A DNA stretch of 64,000 nt from Cyanobacteriota bacterium (GTDB lineage Bacteria > Acidobacteriota > Vicinamibacteria > Vicinamibacterales > UBA2999). Both the position numbers and the translations under genes were made by a program. Of this stretch, positions 1 through 8,627 are shown piece after piece; position 1 is the first letter of the stretch, and the number at the start of each line of letters is the position of its first letter. Below the pieces are notes generated by a model that did not search any database, was not told the DNA's origin, and saw nothing but the letters and a program-made list of their open reading frames with translations. Location: assembly GCA_019752015.1 (NCBI GenBank), contig JAIEMQ010000023.1, forward strand, positions 1 to 64,000, given 5' to 3'.

Positions 1-2
1 AG

Positions 3-125
3 GCGACGTCGTACGTGTACTTCACATTCGTCATGGCCGACGCCGGCCGGCAAGCCAACCCTGAATTGCCGATTCAGTCCCAGGCTTCGGGCGAGCAGAC
101 TCGCGTCACGAGATGCGCGGGTTGA
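3..125 (+). CDS. possible C-terminal end of an unidentified protein (partial)
   Basis: An open frame enters from the left edge and runs 40 codons to a TGA at 123-125. About three quarters of its third codon positions are G or C, as in neighbouring genes, which favours real coding. The residues (SYVYFTFVMADAGRQ near the start) match no family I recognise. It would overlap the 3' end of the convergent helicase gene by about 20 bases. The gene start lies outside the window, so this call is weak. Confidence 0.25.
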   Translation, partial: ATSYVYFTFVMADAGRQANPELPIQSQASGEQTRVTRCAG

Positions 126-2940
126 CGATTGTCAGCAGCTTGGTGGGCGCGCCCGACCGGTGGCTGATTGCTCTCAGAATGCTGTCCAGGACAAGATCGA
201 GCTCCTTGCCCACATCCTCGGCGAGGAACCGCAGCACCAGGTAGCCGTTCTCCTGCAACACTTGATCTTTGCGGCGATCGCGCCGATAGGCGATCGGATC
301 GGCGAGGTGTTGAGCGCCATCCAGCTCTACGGCGACCCGCGCATCGGCGCAGAGCAGATCAACTTCCAGTCGGCCGAGACCATCGAAGGCGATCGGCAGA
401 TTGGCATTGAGGCGAAAGCGGTTCTTCGTCTCAGGTAGCGTCTGCAACCGTTGGAACAGGAAGCGTTCGGTGGCGCTGCGTGCGCGCTCGGCCCCTTCCG
501 CATCCGGAGGCAGCGGTTGCGCGACGTGGACGAAGAGCGTCGCGAGCGGCACATCAACCCCGTCGCGCACAAGCCGCCGGACGCTGGCGGCATAATCACG
601 CTTCCAGAGTGGCTGCGACGGCAGCGGCACGTCCGCTGGCCAGCCCGGAATCGCGCTGGCCGGGAGGAGCAACGTATAGCCGATGGCTTCGTAGCCCCGG
701 CATCGACGATCGAACATGCGCGCCAGCATCGGCACGTCGAGATCCGCGTAATCGTAGATGCGCACCTCGCGTTTGTCGTCGTAGAGGCGGTGTAAGCGTC
801 CGGCATATTGCGCGACGGTCCCTCGCCATGACACCGGAAGTGTCAGAAACAACGTGTCCAGCCGCGCATCGTCGAAACCTTCGCCGACGTACTTGCCCGT
901 CGCGAGCAACACGCGCGGCTTGTCACGCGGGATCGCGGCCAGACGCTCTGCGACGAGTCGTCGCTGCTTCTTCCCCATTCCCGCGCGCAACACCACCAGG
1001 TGCGATACCTTCGGGGCGAGCATCTGCTCGAGCCGATGCATGTGTTCGTTGCGCTCGGTAAGGACGAGCGGCGATCGGCCGGCGCAGACCGCATCGACGA
1101 CATCGTTCGCGATACGCCGGTTTCGCTGCTCGTCGTCGACGAGTTCCTGATAAAGCGTCTGGAACTCGGCCCGCTTATCTGCGTCAGGTGCGCGAAGCGG
1201 GCGGAAGGACGTCGGCTGAACGAGGACCAAATGGTCGAAGGGCCGGGTGGCAGCTTGAGCCTTCGCGTCCACTCGATATCGTACCGGCCCGCACTGCATG
1301 AGGATGATCGGGTGGTGACCGTCCTTGCGCGCGATGGTTGCCGACAGCCCCGTCACGAATCGTGCCTTAGCCTGCCGAGCGACACGTTCAAAGCTTTGTG
1401 CCGAGAGGTGGTGGCACTCGTCGACGACAAGGTGCCCGTACTGGCCGACGCAATCGTCGACGACGCCCTTCTTCACCAGACTCTGAATGACGGCGACGTC
1501 TACCTGTCCCGTCGGCCTTGTTCTGCCCCCGCCGATGCGGCCAATAGACGATGCCGGCAGATCGAGGAATGTCGAGAGCCGCTCGATCCATTGATCGAGG
1601 AGTTGTCGGCGATGCACCAGCACAAGTGTGTTTACACCTCGCTGCGCGATGAGCCAGGCGGCGACCACTGTCTTACCAAACGCCGTCGTCGCGGCGAGCA
1701 CACCGTTGTCATGAGCGAGCATCGCTTTCGCGGCGGCCTGTTGTTCGGCGCGAAGATCACCTCGGAACGTCGCCTGCAACGGCTGTCCGGCGTTCCGTTC
1801 GTCGCGAACGGCGACACGGACTCCCAGGTTGGACAGCGTGTCCTGGATCTCCTCGAGACATCCGCGCGGGATGCCGATGTGGTGCGGGTGGTCCTCGGCA
1901 CACGCAATCACGCGCGGCTTGTTGTAGGTCGACAGCCGCATCGCTTGCGCCTTGTAGAACTCTGGATTCTGAAACGCTGCGGTACGCAGCAGTCGATTGC
2001 GAAGCTCGGGCGACACTCCTTCCTTGGCGATGTAGACTTGATTGCCGAGCACGAGATCGATCGACGTGGGCAGTTCCCCGGTGAGCGCCGGCTCGCGTGA
2101 GCGTCGAGACGGTGGCGCGGTCCAGGGCTCATCGTCGCCGTCTTCCTGCGGCGGCAGCCGAACACCGAGGATGCGACCACGCCGTTCGGCGGTCTGCACG
2201 ATGCGTTCGGCTTGCAAGCGGTTAGTCCTGTGGAGTCCAGCAAGAAACGCCCACTGATCCGTCCACGGGACGAGACGTTCGTCGAGGAACACGCTGTTGC
2301 CCTTGTCGCGAGAGGCCTTCTGCAACGGCAGCGCAATCAGGTTGCCGAATCCACCTTGGGGAAGAGTGTCTTGGCTCGGGAAGAGGCGATCGTAAGAGTC
2401 GAAGCCAACGTCAGGGCGTCGCTCCATGGTTTCTGTGAGGAGGTGAGATCCAAGACGGCGCGCCAACGCTGCCGGAACGGCCTCCTCGAAGAAGAGCCAC
2501 ACGTGACCGCCGCGACCGGACCGCGACCGTTCGAGAGCGACGTTGACTTGTAATTGCGCGCACGTCTCGATGAACGCGGTCGCATCGTCTTGCCAGTTTG
2601 CCTTGTCGAAGTCGATCGCAAGAAACCAGCACATCTCATCCTGCAGCAGCGGGTACACGCCAGCCACGAACGGCTGCCCAGCGTCATCGTGTCCCGAGAG
2701 GTGCCAGCGAATGACATCATCGGTGACAGCGAGGAACCGACGATGTTGGCAGTCGGCGCACTTGATGCGCGGTTTCTCGCAGATCCCGCGCACCCACTCG
2801 TTTGCACAGGCAGGGGCGTAGCCTGAGCGGCCCGTTTTGCGACTCTCGAACCGACGAGGATAGACGTCTACTCGCCCGCGAAACAGAGACCGGAACAGCG
2901 CAATTTTCGCCTCGACAGGCGACGTGTGAGTGACAGACAC
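106..2940 (-). CDS. TOTE-type conflict protein: primase-like domain, SF2 helicase and C-terminal nuclease
   Basis: A 944-residue fusion. Residues 12-250 resemble the archaeo-eukaryotic primase domain of TOTE conflict systems: a four-cysteine zinc site (C45, C54, C61, C64), the acidic pair in LAIDFDK (D110, D112) and the GRGGHVW motif with H146. Residues 395-735 form a superfamily 2 helicase: Walker A TTAFGKT (418-424), DECHH (507-511), GLSAT (531-535), GEGFDD (686-691) and the QYAGRLHR arginine finger (711-718). Residues 840-925 look like a DUF559/Vsr-like nuclease (EVDLLCADARVAVELDG, then RRDRRKDQ and LRF). The GTG start has a GAAGGA ribosome site just upstream. Family knowledge links TOTE proteins to defence against invading DNA; the target here is unknown. 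It lies next to parDE and a tRNA, as mobile-island cargo often does. Confidence 0.85.
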   Translation of the reverse strand: MSVTHTSPVEAKIALFRSLFRGRVDVYPRRFESRKTGRSGYAPACANEWVRGICEKPRIKCADCQHRRFLAVTDDVIRWHLSGHDDAGQPFVAGVYPLLQDEMCWFLAIDFDKANWQDDATAFIETCAQLQVNVALERSRSGRGGHVWLFFEEAVPAALARRLGSHLLTETMERRPDVGFDSYDRLFPSQDTLPQGGFGNLIALPLQKASRDKGNSVFLDERLVPWTDQWAFLAGLHRTNRLQAERIVQTAERRGRILGVRLPPQEDGDDEPWTAPPSRRSREPALTGELPTSIDLVLGNQVYIAKEGVSPELRNRLLRTAAFQNPEFYKAQAMRLSTYNKPRVIACAEDHPHHIGIPRGCLEEIQDTLSNLGVRVAVRDERNAGQPLQATFRGDLRAEQQAAAKAMLAHDNGVLAATTAFGKTVVAAWLIAQRGVNTLVLVHRRQLLDQWIERLSTFLDLPASSIGRIGGGRTRPTGQVDVAVIQSLVKKGVVDDCVGQYGHLVVDECHHLSAQSFERVARQAKARFVTGLSATIARKDGHHPIILMQCGPVRYRVDAKAQAATRPFDHLVLVQPTSFRPLRAPDADKRAEFQTLYQELVDDEQRNRRIANDVVDAVCAGRSPLVLTERNEHMHRLEQMLAPKVSHLVVLRAGMGKKQRRLVAERLAAIPRDKPRVLLATGKYVGEGFDDARLDTLFLTLPVSWRGTVAQYAGRLHRLYDDKREVRIYDYADLDVPMLARMFDRRCRGYEAIGYTLLLPASAIPGWPADVPLPSQPLWKRDYAASVRRLVRDGVDVPLATLFVHVAQPLPPDAEGAERARSATERFLFQRLQTLPETKNRFRLNANLPIAFDGLGRLEVDLLCADARVAVELDGAQHLADPIAYRRDRRKDQVLQENGYLVLRFLAEDVGKELDLVLDSILRAISHRSGAPTKLLTIVNPRIS

Positions 2941-2980
2941 GAGGTCCTTCGTGTGTCGATGCTACCAGCGAGAGGCCGAT

Positions 2981-3286
2981 TCAGCCGATCTCCTTCAGAA
3001 TCTGAGCGACGTCGCGTGCGCCGTGCAGCACTGCGATGATGGTCAACGGCTCACTGGCAGGGTCGTATACCACCAGGTAGGAATAGACGCTCCAGAACTT
3101 TAGGGGACGTTCGGTCAGATCTTCACGCGAGTGGCCGATGCCCGGCCGCGACGCTATCAGCACAAACGCATCCTCGAGCGCGAGCACGACTTTCACTGCT
3201 GCGTCGATGTTGTCAGCGGCTATGAAGTCAGTGATCGCCTCGACATCCGCCTCGGCTCGCTCTGTAAGGCGGTACGTCTGGCTCAC
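2981..3286 (-). CDS. parE: RelE/ParE-family toxin
   Basis: A 101-residue protein with the ParE/RelE layout: helical N-terminus (AEADVEAITDFIAADN), then the strand region with ERPLKFWSVYSYLVVYDP and the terminal IIAVLHGARDV segment. ParE toxins poison DNA gyrase; RelE relatives cleave mRNA. The fold is clear but sequence alone does not decide the target. The GTG start overlaps the TGA stop of the upstream antitoxin gene (GTGA), so the two are translationally coupled, as is usual for type II toxin-antitoxin pairs. Confidence 0.85.
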   Translation of the reverse strand: MSQTYRLTERAEADVEAITDFIAADNIDAAVKVVLALEDAFVLIASRPGIGHSREDLTERPLKFWSVYSYLVVYDPASEPLTIIAVLHGARDVAQILKEIG

Positions 3287-3537
3287 GTGCGCTTCTTCGA
3301 TCGGGCCGTGAGCCGCTGCTTGATGCGCGCCATCGCTGCCGGTCCGTCGACGATGCGCCCGGCCTGCGCATCCAGCCAGCCGCGTTCAATCTGCTCCCGC
3401 CAGCGGAGCCGAATCTCGTCCTGTTCCTTCAAGAGACGAAGGCCTTCACGCACGACCTCGCTGGCGTTGTTGTACAGACCACTCTCGACTTTCTCGCCGA
3501 CAAAACGTTCCAGCTCAGGTGTCAACGATACATTCAT
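3283..3537 (-). CDS. parD: ParD-like ribbon-helix-helix antitoxin
   Basis: An 84-residue antitoxin with the ParD/CopG-type N-terminus (MNVSLTPELERFVGEKV, then NNASEVVREGLRLL), which forms the DNA-binding ribbon-helix-helix. The charged tail (QIERGWLDAQAGRI) is the expected toxin-wrapping part. I place the start at the ATG at 3537 because a GAGGA ribosome site sits five bases upstream; the TTG at 3549 is part of that site. It is first in the operon, and such proteins normally repress their own promoter. Confidence 0.85.
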   Translation of the reverse strand: MNVSLTPELERFVGEKVESGLYNNASEVVREGLRLLKEQDEIRLRWREQIERGWLDAQAGRIVDGPAAMARIKQRLTARSKKRT

Positions 3538-3672
3538 CGGATTCCTCAATAACAGAGTTTAGCAATGTTTGTCGATCGGACGCTAGCCCGTGAGCCTGCT
3601 CATGGAGACATTTTGGAGACGGTTAAAGCACGGTCAGTGCAGTCAAAGCGCGACCACCAGATAGCGCGACGA

Positions 3673-3690
3673 GAGGCAGGGATTTTCGAA
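3673..3690. repeat. partial copy of the tRNA-Gln 3' end
   Basis: Twelve bases (GAGGCAGGGATT) repeat exactly the T-arm/acceptor end of the tRNA at 3739-3750. After a two-base insertion four more bases (CGAA) also match. The copy lies 66 bases beyond the 3' end of the tRNA, where integrase-mediated insertions leave attachment-site duplicates. It may be a decayed attachment site, or chance. Confidence 0.4.
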
Positions 3691-3731
3691 GGAAACTCGC
3701 CGGATGTAAGTCGTTGCTATAGCGAGAATTT

Positions 3732-3805
3732 TGGCTGGGAGGCAGGGATTCGAACCCCGATAAGCGGAGTCAGAGTCCGCTGTCCTACCGTTGAACGACC
3801 TCCCA
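3732..3805 (-). tRNA. tRNA-Gln (anticodon CTG)
   Basis: Reading the minus strand, a 7-bp acceptor stem (TGGGAGG with CCTCCCA) encloses a D arm, an anticodon stem GCGGA/TCCGC with loop CTCTGAC (anticodon CTG, reading CAG), and a T arm with GGTTCGAATCC. The discriminator is G, the first pair is T-A as typical of glutamine tRNAs, and CCA is encoded at 3732-3734. Confidence 0.95.
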
Positions 3806-3910
3806 GTAGGGTTGGAACCATCCATTATACGTAAGCGCTCGAAGACGCGGCAAGCCGGCGTTCGGTAACACTTACTTATGGCTCGACACGGCCGGCCGGT
3901 CCGATCCGCG

Positions 3911-4615
3911 CTATTCGCGCCGGCGGCGATCGAACAGGAACAGCGGATACGGTTCGGCGATTGTTGGCGCGTCGATTCGCCGCAATTGGCTTTCCGCTGC
4001 TTCGACAGCGGTCCGAATCCGCTGCACCGCGTCGTGACCTAACGCGCGAGGATCGCGCAGCCGGCTCCGCCAGTCGGGTTCCCGAAGACCCCACACCGAT
4101 TCGGGATCGCGTGGAATGCCCTGCGGTGACAACGATGGGAGCGTCGTTTCGTACCGCGCACCGAGCTTTTCTACGGCGGCGTGCGCGCGGCGATTGCGGA
4201 GCGCAATGCGCGCCTCGAGACGTTCCACGAGCAGCGTCCTGAACATGAACTCCGCGACCGCATTCGCGGCGTCGGTAAAGACTCCCGTCGACCAGAAATG
4301 AGTGCTGAGCACAAATCCCCATTCGGCGCCCGACAACGCCGGATCCAGGCGCACCTGGATGATGCCGACGGCGACTTCCATGCCGTGCGGAACAATTCCG
4401 AAGCAGACACCCTGACCTTGTTCGCGTTGCTGATACGACCATTCGATGAAACCCGCAAACTTGGCGAGCGTCGGCGGCGGCGGGGCCATGTTGGCGGTGA
4501 CCGCAGGATCGGAGAACAAGGCAAACAGCGGATAGCAGTCTGTTGCGGCGACCTCGCGGATCACCGTCAGCTCGCCACGCAGGTGTGGCACTTGATCCGT
4601 CCAGGCGGCGAGCAT
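3911..4615 (-). CDS. GNAT acetyltransferase, RimJ/RimL type
   Basis: A protein of about 234 residues with the GNAT fold of the RimJ/RimL acetyltransferases: an N-terminal substrate strand (LTVIREVAATDCYPLFALFSDP), the central VAVGIIQVRL strand, GAEWGFVLSTHFWSTGVFTDAANAV, and the RIALRNRRAHAAVEKLGA helix that follows the acetyl-CoA site. These enzymes acetylate protein N-termini or small amines; the substrate here is not evident. A C-terminal extension of about 60 residues beyond the domain is unusual. The ATG at 4615 sits seven bases after a TATCTT box and has no ribosome site, so the mRNA is probably leaderless. A TTG three codons upstream is the alternative start. Confidence 0.7.
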   Translation of the reverse strand: MLAAWTDQVPHLRGELTVIREVAATDCYPLFALFSDPAVTANMAPPPPTLAKFAGFIEWSYQQREQGQGVCFGIVPHGMEVAVGIIQVRLDPALSGAEWGFVLSTHFWSTGVFTDAANAVAEFMFRTLLVERLEARIALRNRRAHAAVEKLGARYETTLPSLSPQGIPRDPESVWGLREPDWRSRLRDPRALGHDAVQRIRTAVEAAESQLRRIDAPTIAEPYPLFLFDRRRRE

Positions 4616-4622
4616 CGTGCAC

Positions 4623-4628
4623 AAGATA
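4623..4628 (-). promoter_or_regulatory. -10 box TATCTT, leaderless type
   Basis: Minus-strand TATCTT lies seven bases before the ATG of the acetyltransferase gene. Transcription would start at or within a base or two of the start codon. Confidence 0.45.
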
Positions 4629-4696
4629 TTAACGGACTGCCGGCCCGGCGGCCATCGACTTTGCGTTACAAAGTAGAATGTGTTTAAATCGTCGCC

Positions 4697-7192
4697 ATGC
4701 TGTCGGGCCTCTGGCGCGATCTCGTGTATGCCGGCCGATCGCTGGCCAGGGCGCGAGCGTTCACGTTCGTGTGTGTGGTCTCGCTCGGCGTCGGCATGGT
4801 GCCGGTCATTGCGGTGCCGTACTTCTCGCGCGTCACCAGGACACCGCCTCCAGCAATACGGACCGAGGGTCTCGTCGAAGTCGTCACCACGCCACTCGGC
4901 TCGCGCGCCGCCACGGACCGCTGGTCCTATCCCGACTTCCAGGATCTACGCGCGGCCGATCCGGGTCTGGCCATTGCCGGATGGACGGGCGCACCGGGCA
5001 AGATCACGATCGACACTCCAGCCGGCATTGAAACGAAGCCCGTCTCGGCGATGTACGTCTCGGCCAACTACTTCGAGATCACCGGGGTCGCGCTGGCGCG
5101 TGGCCGCGCATTCGACCAGATGATGGATACGCCGGCGGCGGAGCCGGTCGCGATCCTCGGATACGAGTTCTGGCAGAAACAGTTGGGCGCCGATCCGGAC
5201 ATCGTCGGGAAGACGCTGGTCCTTGATGACATCCCACGCGTGGTCATCGGCATCACGCCGCAGCACTTCGACGGACACCTGTTTCTTCATTTCAAAGAGC
5301 TGTTTGTGCCGCTCGAGCAGCATCCGCGGCTCCGCGACATGAGTGCCGACAACAAGGCCCGTTCCGATCGCGGCGACGAATGGATCCTCACCATCGGACA
5401 CCTGTCGCCCGGTGTCAGTCTTGCGCAGGCGAGCGCGGCGGTCTCCGGCGTGACAGCACGGCTCGCCAAACAGTATCCGGCGACCAACGAGAACAGGTCG
5501 GGCATTGTCGTCGCCTATCACCCGAGCGGAGCTCTCGGGCGCGCGCAACTGCTGGCGCTCCAGGCGGTCGCGCTCACGCTGACCGGCACGGTCCTCCTCG
5601 TCGTGTGCCTGAACATCTCGGGCATGATGCAGGTTCGCAGCGCGATGCGCGAGCGGGAGCTGTCGATCCGCCAGGCAATCGGTGCGAGCCGGAAGCGGCT
5701 GGTGCAACATCTCCTCTGCGAAGCGCTGGTCCTCGCAAGCATCGCCGGGGCATTGGCGTCGACGGTGCTGTTCAATCTGCCGGCGATCATCTCCCGGCTC
5801 GCCGGGCAATCCCTGCCGCTTCAGGTGCAGCAAGCGTTGCGAGTCGATCTGCCGAACATCGCGATCTGTGTCGCGGCCTGTGGCGTCACGACTGTGCTGT
5901 TCGGATTGCTGCCGGCGACACGGTTCAGCCGGCCGGTGATCATCACGACATTGAAAGACGAAGCCGGTGCAGGTGGATCCCAGGCGGGCCGCGTGCGCCG
6001 CGTCACCGCGGCGTTGCAGGTGGCGATCGCGGTGCCGTTGATCGTCATGAGCGGCTTGTCGCTGGATCAATTTCGCGCCACGGCCACATTCGATCTTGGT
6101 TTCGAATCCGATCTCCTGTACTCCGCCCCGTTGAAGCTGCCGGAAGGCGCAGCTGACGCGGATTTTCGAATCAGGACCACGCGCGACACTCTCGAAAACG
6201 CGAGCGGCGTCGCGAGTGCGACGGTGGCCGATGGCCTGCCGCTCGATTTTCGATCGCGAACCGCGCAGGTATCGCTGAGGCCGGAAGCCGGCGCGGCGCC
6301 GCGGTTCATCGCGGTTCAGACGACACGCGTCGGTGATGGATACCTGCGCACGATGGGTATTCCGCTGCTGCGCGGCCGCGGCTTCACCGCCGATGATCGC
6401 GCCGGCGCCGAAATGGTCACGGTCATCTCGATCGCCCTGGCGCGCAAACTGTTTCCTGATACGGAAAGCGACGGCGTCATCGGCCGGCAGCTGCTGTTCG
6501 GCATCAACGAGCAAACGCCGCTCACCATCGTCGGCATGACCGCGGATTTTCCGACGGCACAAATGAGCAGCGAGCGCGAACAGTTGCTGTTGCCGCTCGC
6601 GCAACACGCGTCGCCGATTGTGTTCCTGATCGCCCGCAGTGCGGCGGGCGAGCCGCCGCAGAAGATGACCGCGGCGCTGGACAACGCGGTTCGCGAACTC
6701 GGCACCGATTTCACTCGCGACGTCTCATACGCTGACGGCTTGCCCTTCGCGAAGATCGTCACCGGGCTCTGGCTGCGTCAGAACAGCATGCGCGACTTCC
6801 TGGTGCAGTCGGCCGTCTCGGGCGGCACGGGCAGCGTCATCCTGATGCTCGCGGCGCTTGGCGTCTACGGCGTCGTCGGACTGATGGTCGCAATGCGGAC
6901 GCGCGAGATCGCCGTCCGGATCGCGCTGGGGGCCTCGCGGCGGCGCGTGATCGGCATGATCCTGGTCGACGTCGTGAAGCTCGTGGCGCCGGGAGTCGTT
7001 GTCGGCCTGATCCTGACGCTGGCACTCAATCGCCTGAACGCCGAGAACATGGGCATCTCGATCAGCCGCATGGGGCCGATCGCGTACGTAGCCGGCGGCA
7101 CGATCGCGATCATCGTCGCGGTCCTGGCCAGCCTGGCTCCCGCCCGCCGCGCGGCGTCGGTCCACCCGATGGTGGCGATGCGATCGCTGTAG
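4697..7192 (+). CDS. ADOP-family ABC transporter permease
   Basis: An 831-residue permease of the FtsX/MacB superfamily in the duplicated acidobacterial (ADOP) form. There is an N-terminal membrane segment (FTFVCVVSLGVGMVPVIAVPY), a large extracytoplasmic MacB-like domain with the SANYFEITGVALARGRAFD motif, three membrane segments around residues 280-420, a second periplasmic domain (LRTMGIPLLRGRGFTADD) and three final membrane segments ending ALASLAPARRAASVHP. No ATPase or PadR gene is adjacent; such permeases are usually orphans. It lacks the N-terminal helical prefix of many family members. A TAGAAT box at 4674-4679 may be its promoter. The substrate is unknown. Confidence 0.85.
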   Translation: MLSGLWRDLVYAGRSLARARAFTFVCVVSLGVGMVPVIAVPYFSRVTRTPPPAIRTEGLVEVVTTPLGSRAATDRWSYPDFQDLRAADPGLAIAGWTGAPGKITIDTPAGIETKPVSAMYVSANYFEITGVALARGRAFDQMMDTPAAEPVAILGYEFWQKQLGADPDIVGKTLVLDDIPRVVIGITPQHFDGHLFLHFKELFVPLEQHPRLRDMSADNKARSDRGDEWILTIGHLSPGVSLAQASAAVSGVTARLAKQYPATNENRSGIVVAYHPSGALGRAQLLALQAVALTLTGTVLLVVCLNISGMMQVRSAMRERELSIRQAIGASRKRLVQHLLCEALVLASIAGALASTVLFNLPAIISRLAGQSLPLQVQQALRVDLPNIAICVAACGVTTVLFGLLPATRFSRPVIITTLKDEAGAGGSQAGRVRRVTAALQVAIAVPLIVMSGLSLDQFRATATFDLGFESDLLYSAPLKLPEGAADADFRIRTTRDTLENASGVASATVADGLPLDFRSRTAQVSLRPEAGAAPRFIAVQTTRVGDGYLRTMGIPLLRGRGFTADDRAGAEMVTVISIALARKLFPDTESDGVIGRQLLFGINEQTPLTIVGMTADFPTAQMSSEREQLLLPLAQHASPIVFLIARSAAGEPPQKMTAALDNAVRELGTDFTRDVSYADGLPFAKIVTGLWLRQNSMRDFLVQSAVSGGTGSVILMLAALGVYGVVGLMVAMRTREIAVRIALGASRRRVIGMILVDVVKLVAPGVVVGLILTLALNRLNAENMGISISRMGPIAYVAGGTIAIIVAVLASLAPARRAASVHPMVAMRSL

Positions 7193-7198
7193 AGACGC

Positions 7199-7204
7199 TA
7201 TTCT
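7199..7204 (+). promoter_or_regulatory. -10 box TATTCT, leaderless type
   Basis: TATTCT sits exactly six bases before the GTG start of the following hydrolase gene, and there is no ribosome site between them. Confidence 0.45.
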
Positions 7205-7210
7205 TTACGC

Positions 7211-8029
7211 GTGAGCACCCTCCTTACTCTCGTCCTGACAATCGCGGCCGCGGCGCAGGCGACGCCGCCGGCGCTTCCATACGAGACGCTCTTTTACACG
7301 CACGATGGCCTGAGGCTCGAGGCATATCTCTACAAGCCTGCCGGCGAGGGGCCGTTTCCGCTCGTCGTCTACAACCATGGTTCAACGCCGCCCGATCAGG
7401 AACGAACCGAATGGCCGGCGCCGTTCGTCGCGCGCCTGCTGGTGCCGGCCGGTTACGCCGTGCTCGTGCCGGAACGGCGAGGATACGGAAGATCTGAAGG
7501 AACGCAGTTCTCTGTGGAGATCGGGTCGGACCGCGGCGAGCGCTACGTGGCTCGCATGCGCGCGGAAGCGGGCGACATCAACGCCGCGCTCGATTACGTG
7601 CGCGCGTCCAACCGATCGATCGACGCTAAACGCGTCGCAATCATGGGATGGTCCTTCGGCGGCATTGTCACCACGCTCGCGGCCGCGGAGCGCGGCCGGT
7701 ATGCGACAGTGATCGTGCAGGCGCCGGGCGCACTGAACTGGGACAAGAGCGAGCCGTTGAGAAAGGCAATGGTGGCTGCAGCGCGCGAGATTCGCGTGCC
7801 GATGCACTGCGCGGTTGCCGAAAATGACGCGACGACGGAGAGCGCGCGAGGTGTGTGCGCGGCGGCGGCCGCCGCCGGTGCGCGGACCACGCTGAAGATC
7901 TATCCAAAGTTCGCGAGCGGGCGCGAGCGGCCGGGCAATCCTCCCGGCCACGCGCTGTTTGGTCCATTCGGCGTCGAAGTGTGGGGCCAGGAGCTGTTGA
8001 TGTTTCTCGGCGGCGCGATCGCTCCTTGA
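7211..8029 (+). CDS. secreted alpha/beta hydrolase (dienelactone-hydrolase-like)
   Basis: A 272-residue alpha/beta hydrolase with an N-terminal signal segment (TLLTLVLTIAAAAQA). The oxyanion region reads VVYNHGS, the nucleophile elbow is GWSFGG (S148), and the likely acid and base are D204 (AENDATTES) and H245 (GHALF). This layout fits dienelactone-hydrolase or peptidase-like esterases; the substrate cannot be read from the sequence. The start is a GTG six bases after a TATTCT box. It converges with the outer-membrane protein gene downstream. Confidence 0.8.
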   Translation: MSTLLTLVLTIAAAAQATPPALPYETLFYTHDGLRLEAYLYKPAGEGPFPLVVYNHGSTPPDQERTEWPAPFVARLLVPAGYAVLVPERRGYGRSEGTQFSVEIGSDRGERYVARMRAEAGDINAALDYVRASNRSIDAKRVAIMGWSFGGIVTTLAAAERGRYATVIVQAPGALNWDKSEPLRKAMVAAAREIRVPMHCAVAENDATTESARGVCAAAAAAGARTTLKIYPKFASGRERPGNPPGHALFGPFGVEVWGQELLMFLGGAIAP

Positions 8030-8036
8030 GAGTTCT

Positions 8037-8558
8037 TTACCGTTTGCCGACGTCGAACGAGATGCCTTGAGCCACGCGGAACTGTTCTGATCCGTAGCGG
8101 CCAAACGACTTGAACCAGCGCGCATCGGTTCGCAAATCCAACTTCTCGTTAATCGGCATCTTCACGCCGCCGCCCGCGTTCATCGTCATCGCCAGGCGCG
8201 GCTGCGTGCCGATCGGCTGATTGATGGAGGAGAAGAGCGGCATGCCATATTGGGATAGCCCGACTCCGCCGGCGACGTACGGTGCCGCCTGACCGACGCG
8301 CGGCAGGAACCACAATAGACTCGTGTTTGTGCTCAGTGCGTGGAGGTTGCCCTCGCCACGACGATAGGCAACGTCGATCTCGACAGTGAGTGTTGAAGTC
8401 ACTGGGAACGTCACGGCCGTGCCGACGGGTGATGCCGCCTCCGAACCGATGGCCACGTAGGGTGTGATCTCGACGTTTGTTGCGTCCTGCGACATCGCGG
8501 GCAGCGCGTGAAACGTGAACGCAATGAATGCGAAGACAGCCGATCGATACACTCGCAT
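8037..8558 (-). CDS. outer-membrane beta-barrel (porin-like) protein
   Basis: A 173-residue protein with a signal peptide (MRVYRSAVFAFIAFTFHALPAMSQ) and then alternating hydrophobic/polar strands typical of a small eight-stranded barrel, for example LTVEIDVAYRRGEG, PYVAGGVGLSQYG, RLAMTMNAGGGVKMPI and LDLRTDARWFKSF. It ends in a short strand (RVAQGISFDVGKR) rather than a terminal aromatic residue. The predicted place is the outer membrane; transport or adhesion roles are unknown. The ATG is preceded by a GGAGGT ribosome site. Confidence 0.65.
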   Translation of the reverse strand: MRVYRSAVFAFIAFTFHALPAMSQDATNVEITPYVAIGSEAASPVGTAVTFPVTSTLTVEIDVAYRRGEGNLHALSTNTSLLWFLPRVGQAAPYVAGGVGLSQYGMPLFSSINQPIGTQPRLAMTMNAGGGVKMPINEKLDLRTDARWFKSFGRYGSEQFRVAQGISFDVGKR

Positions 8559-8627
8559 GAGACCTCCCCAGCCGCGTAACTGCGGCCCTGGACCTTTAGA
8601 CGGCCGAACCCACAGAATAGCCGTCCC

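Noticed and set aside
3565-3834. 89-codon plus-strand frame across the tRNA gene
   Set aside because: It runs through the tRNA-Gln on the opposite strand and has no ribosome site or family similarity.
3873-4622. alternative minus-strand frame (248 codons) over the acetyltransferase
   Set aside because: It is Arg-rich and lacks the GNAT motifs that the chosen frame shows.
4946-6607. 553-codon minus-strand frame opposite the first ADOP permease
   Set aside because: The permease reading has membrane segments and family motifs; the antisense product does not.
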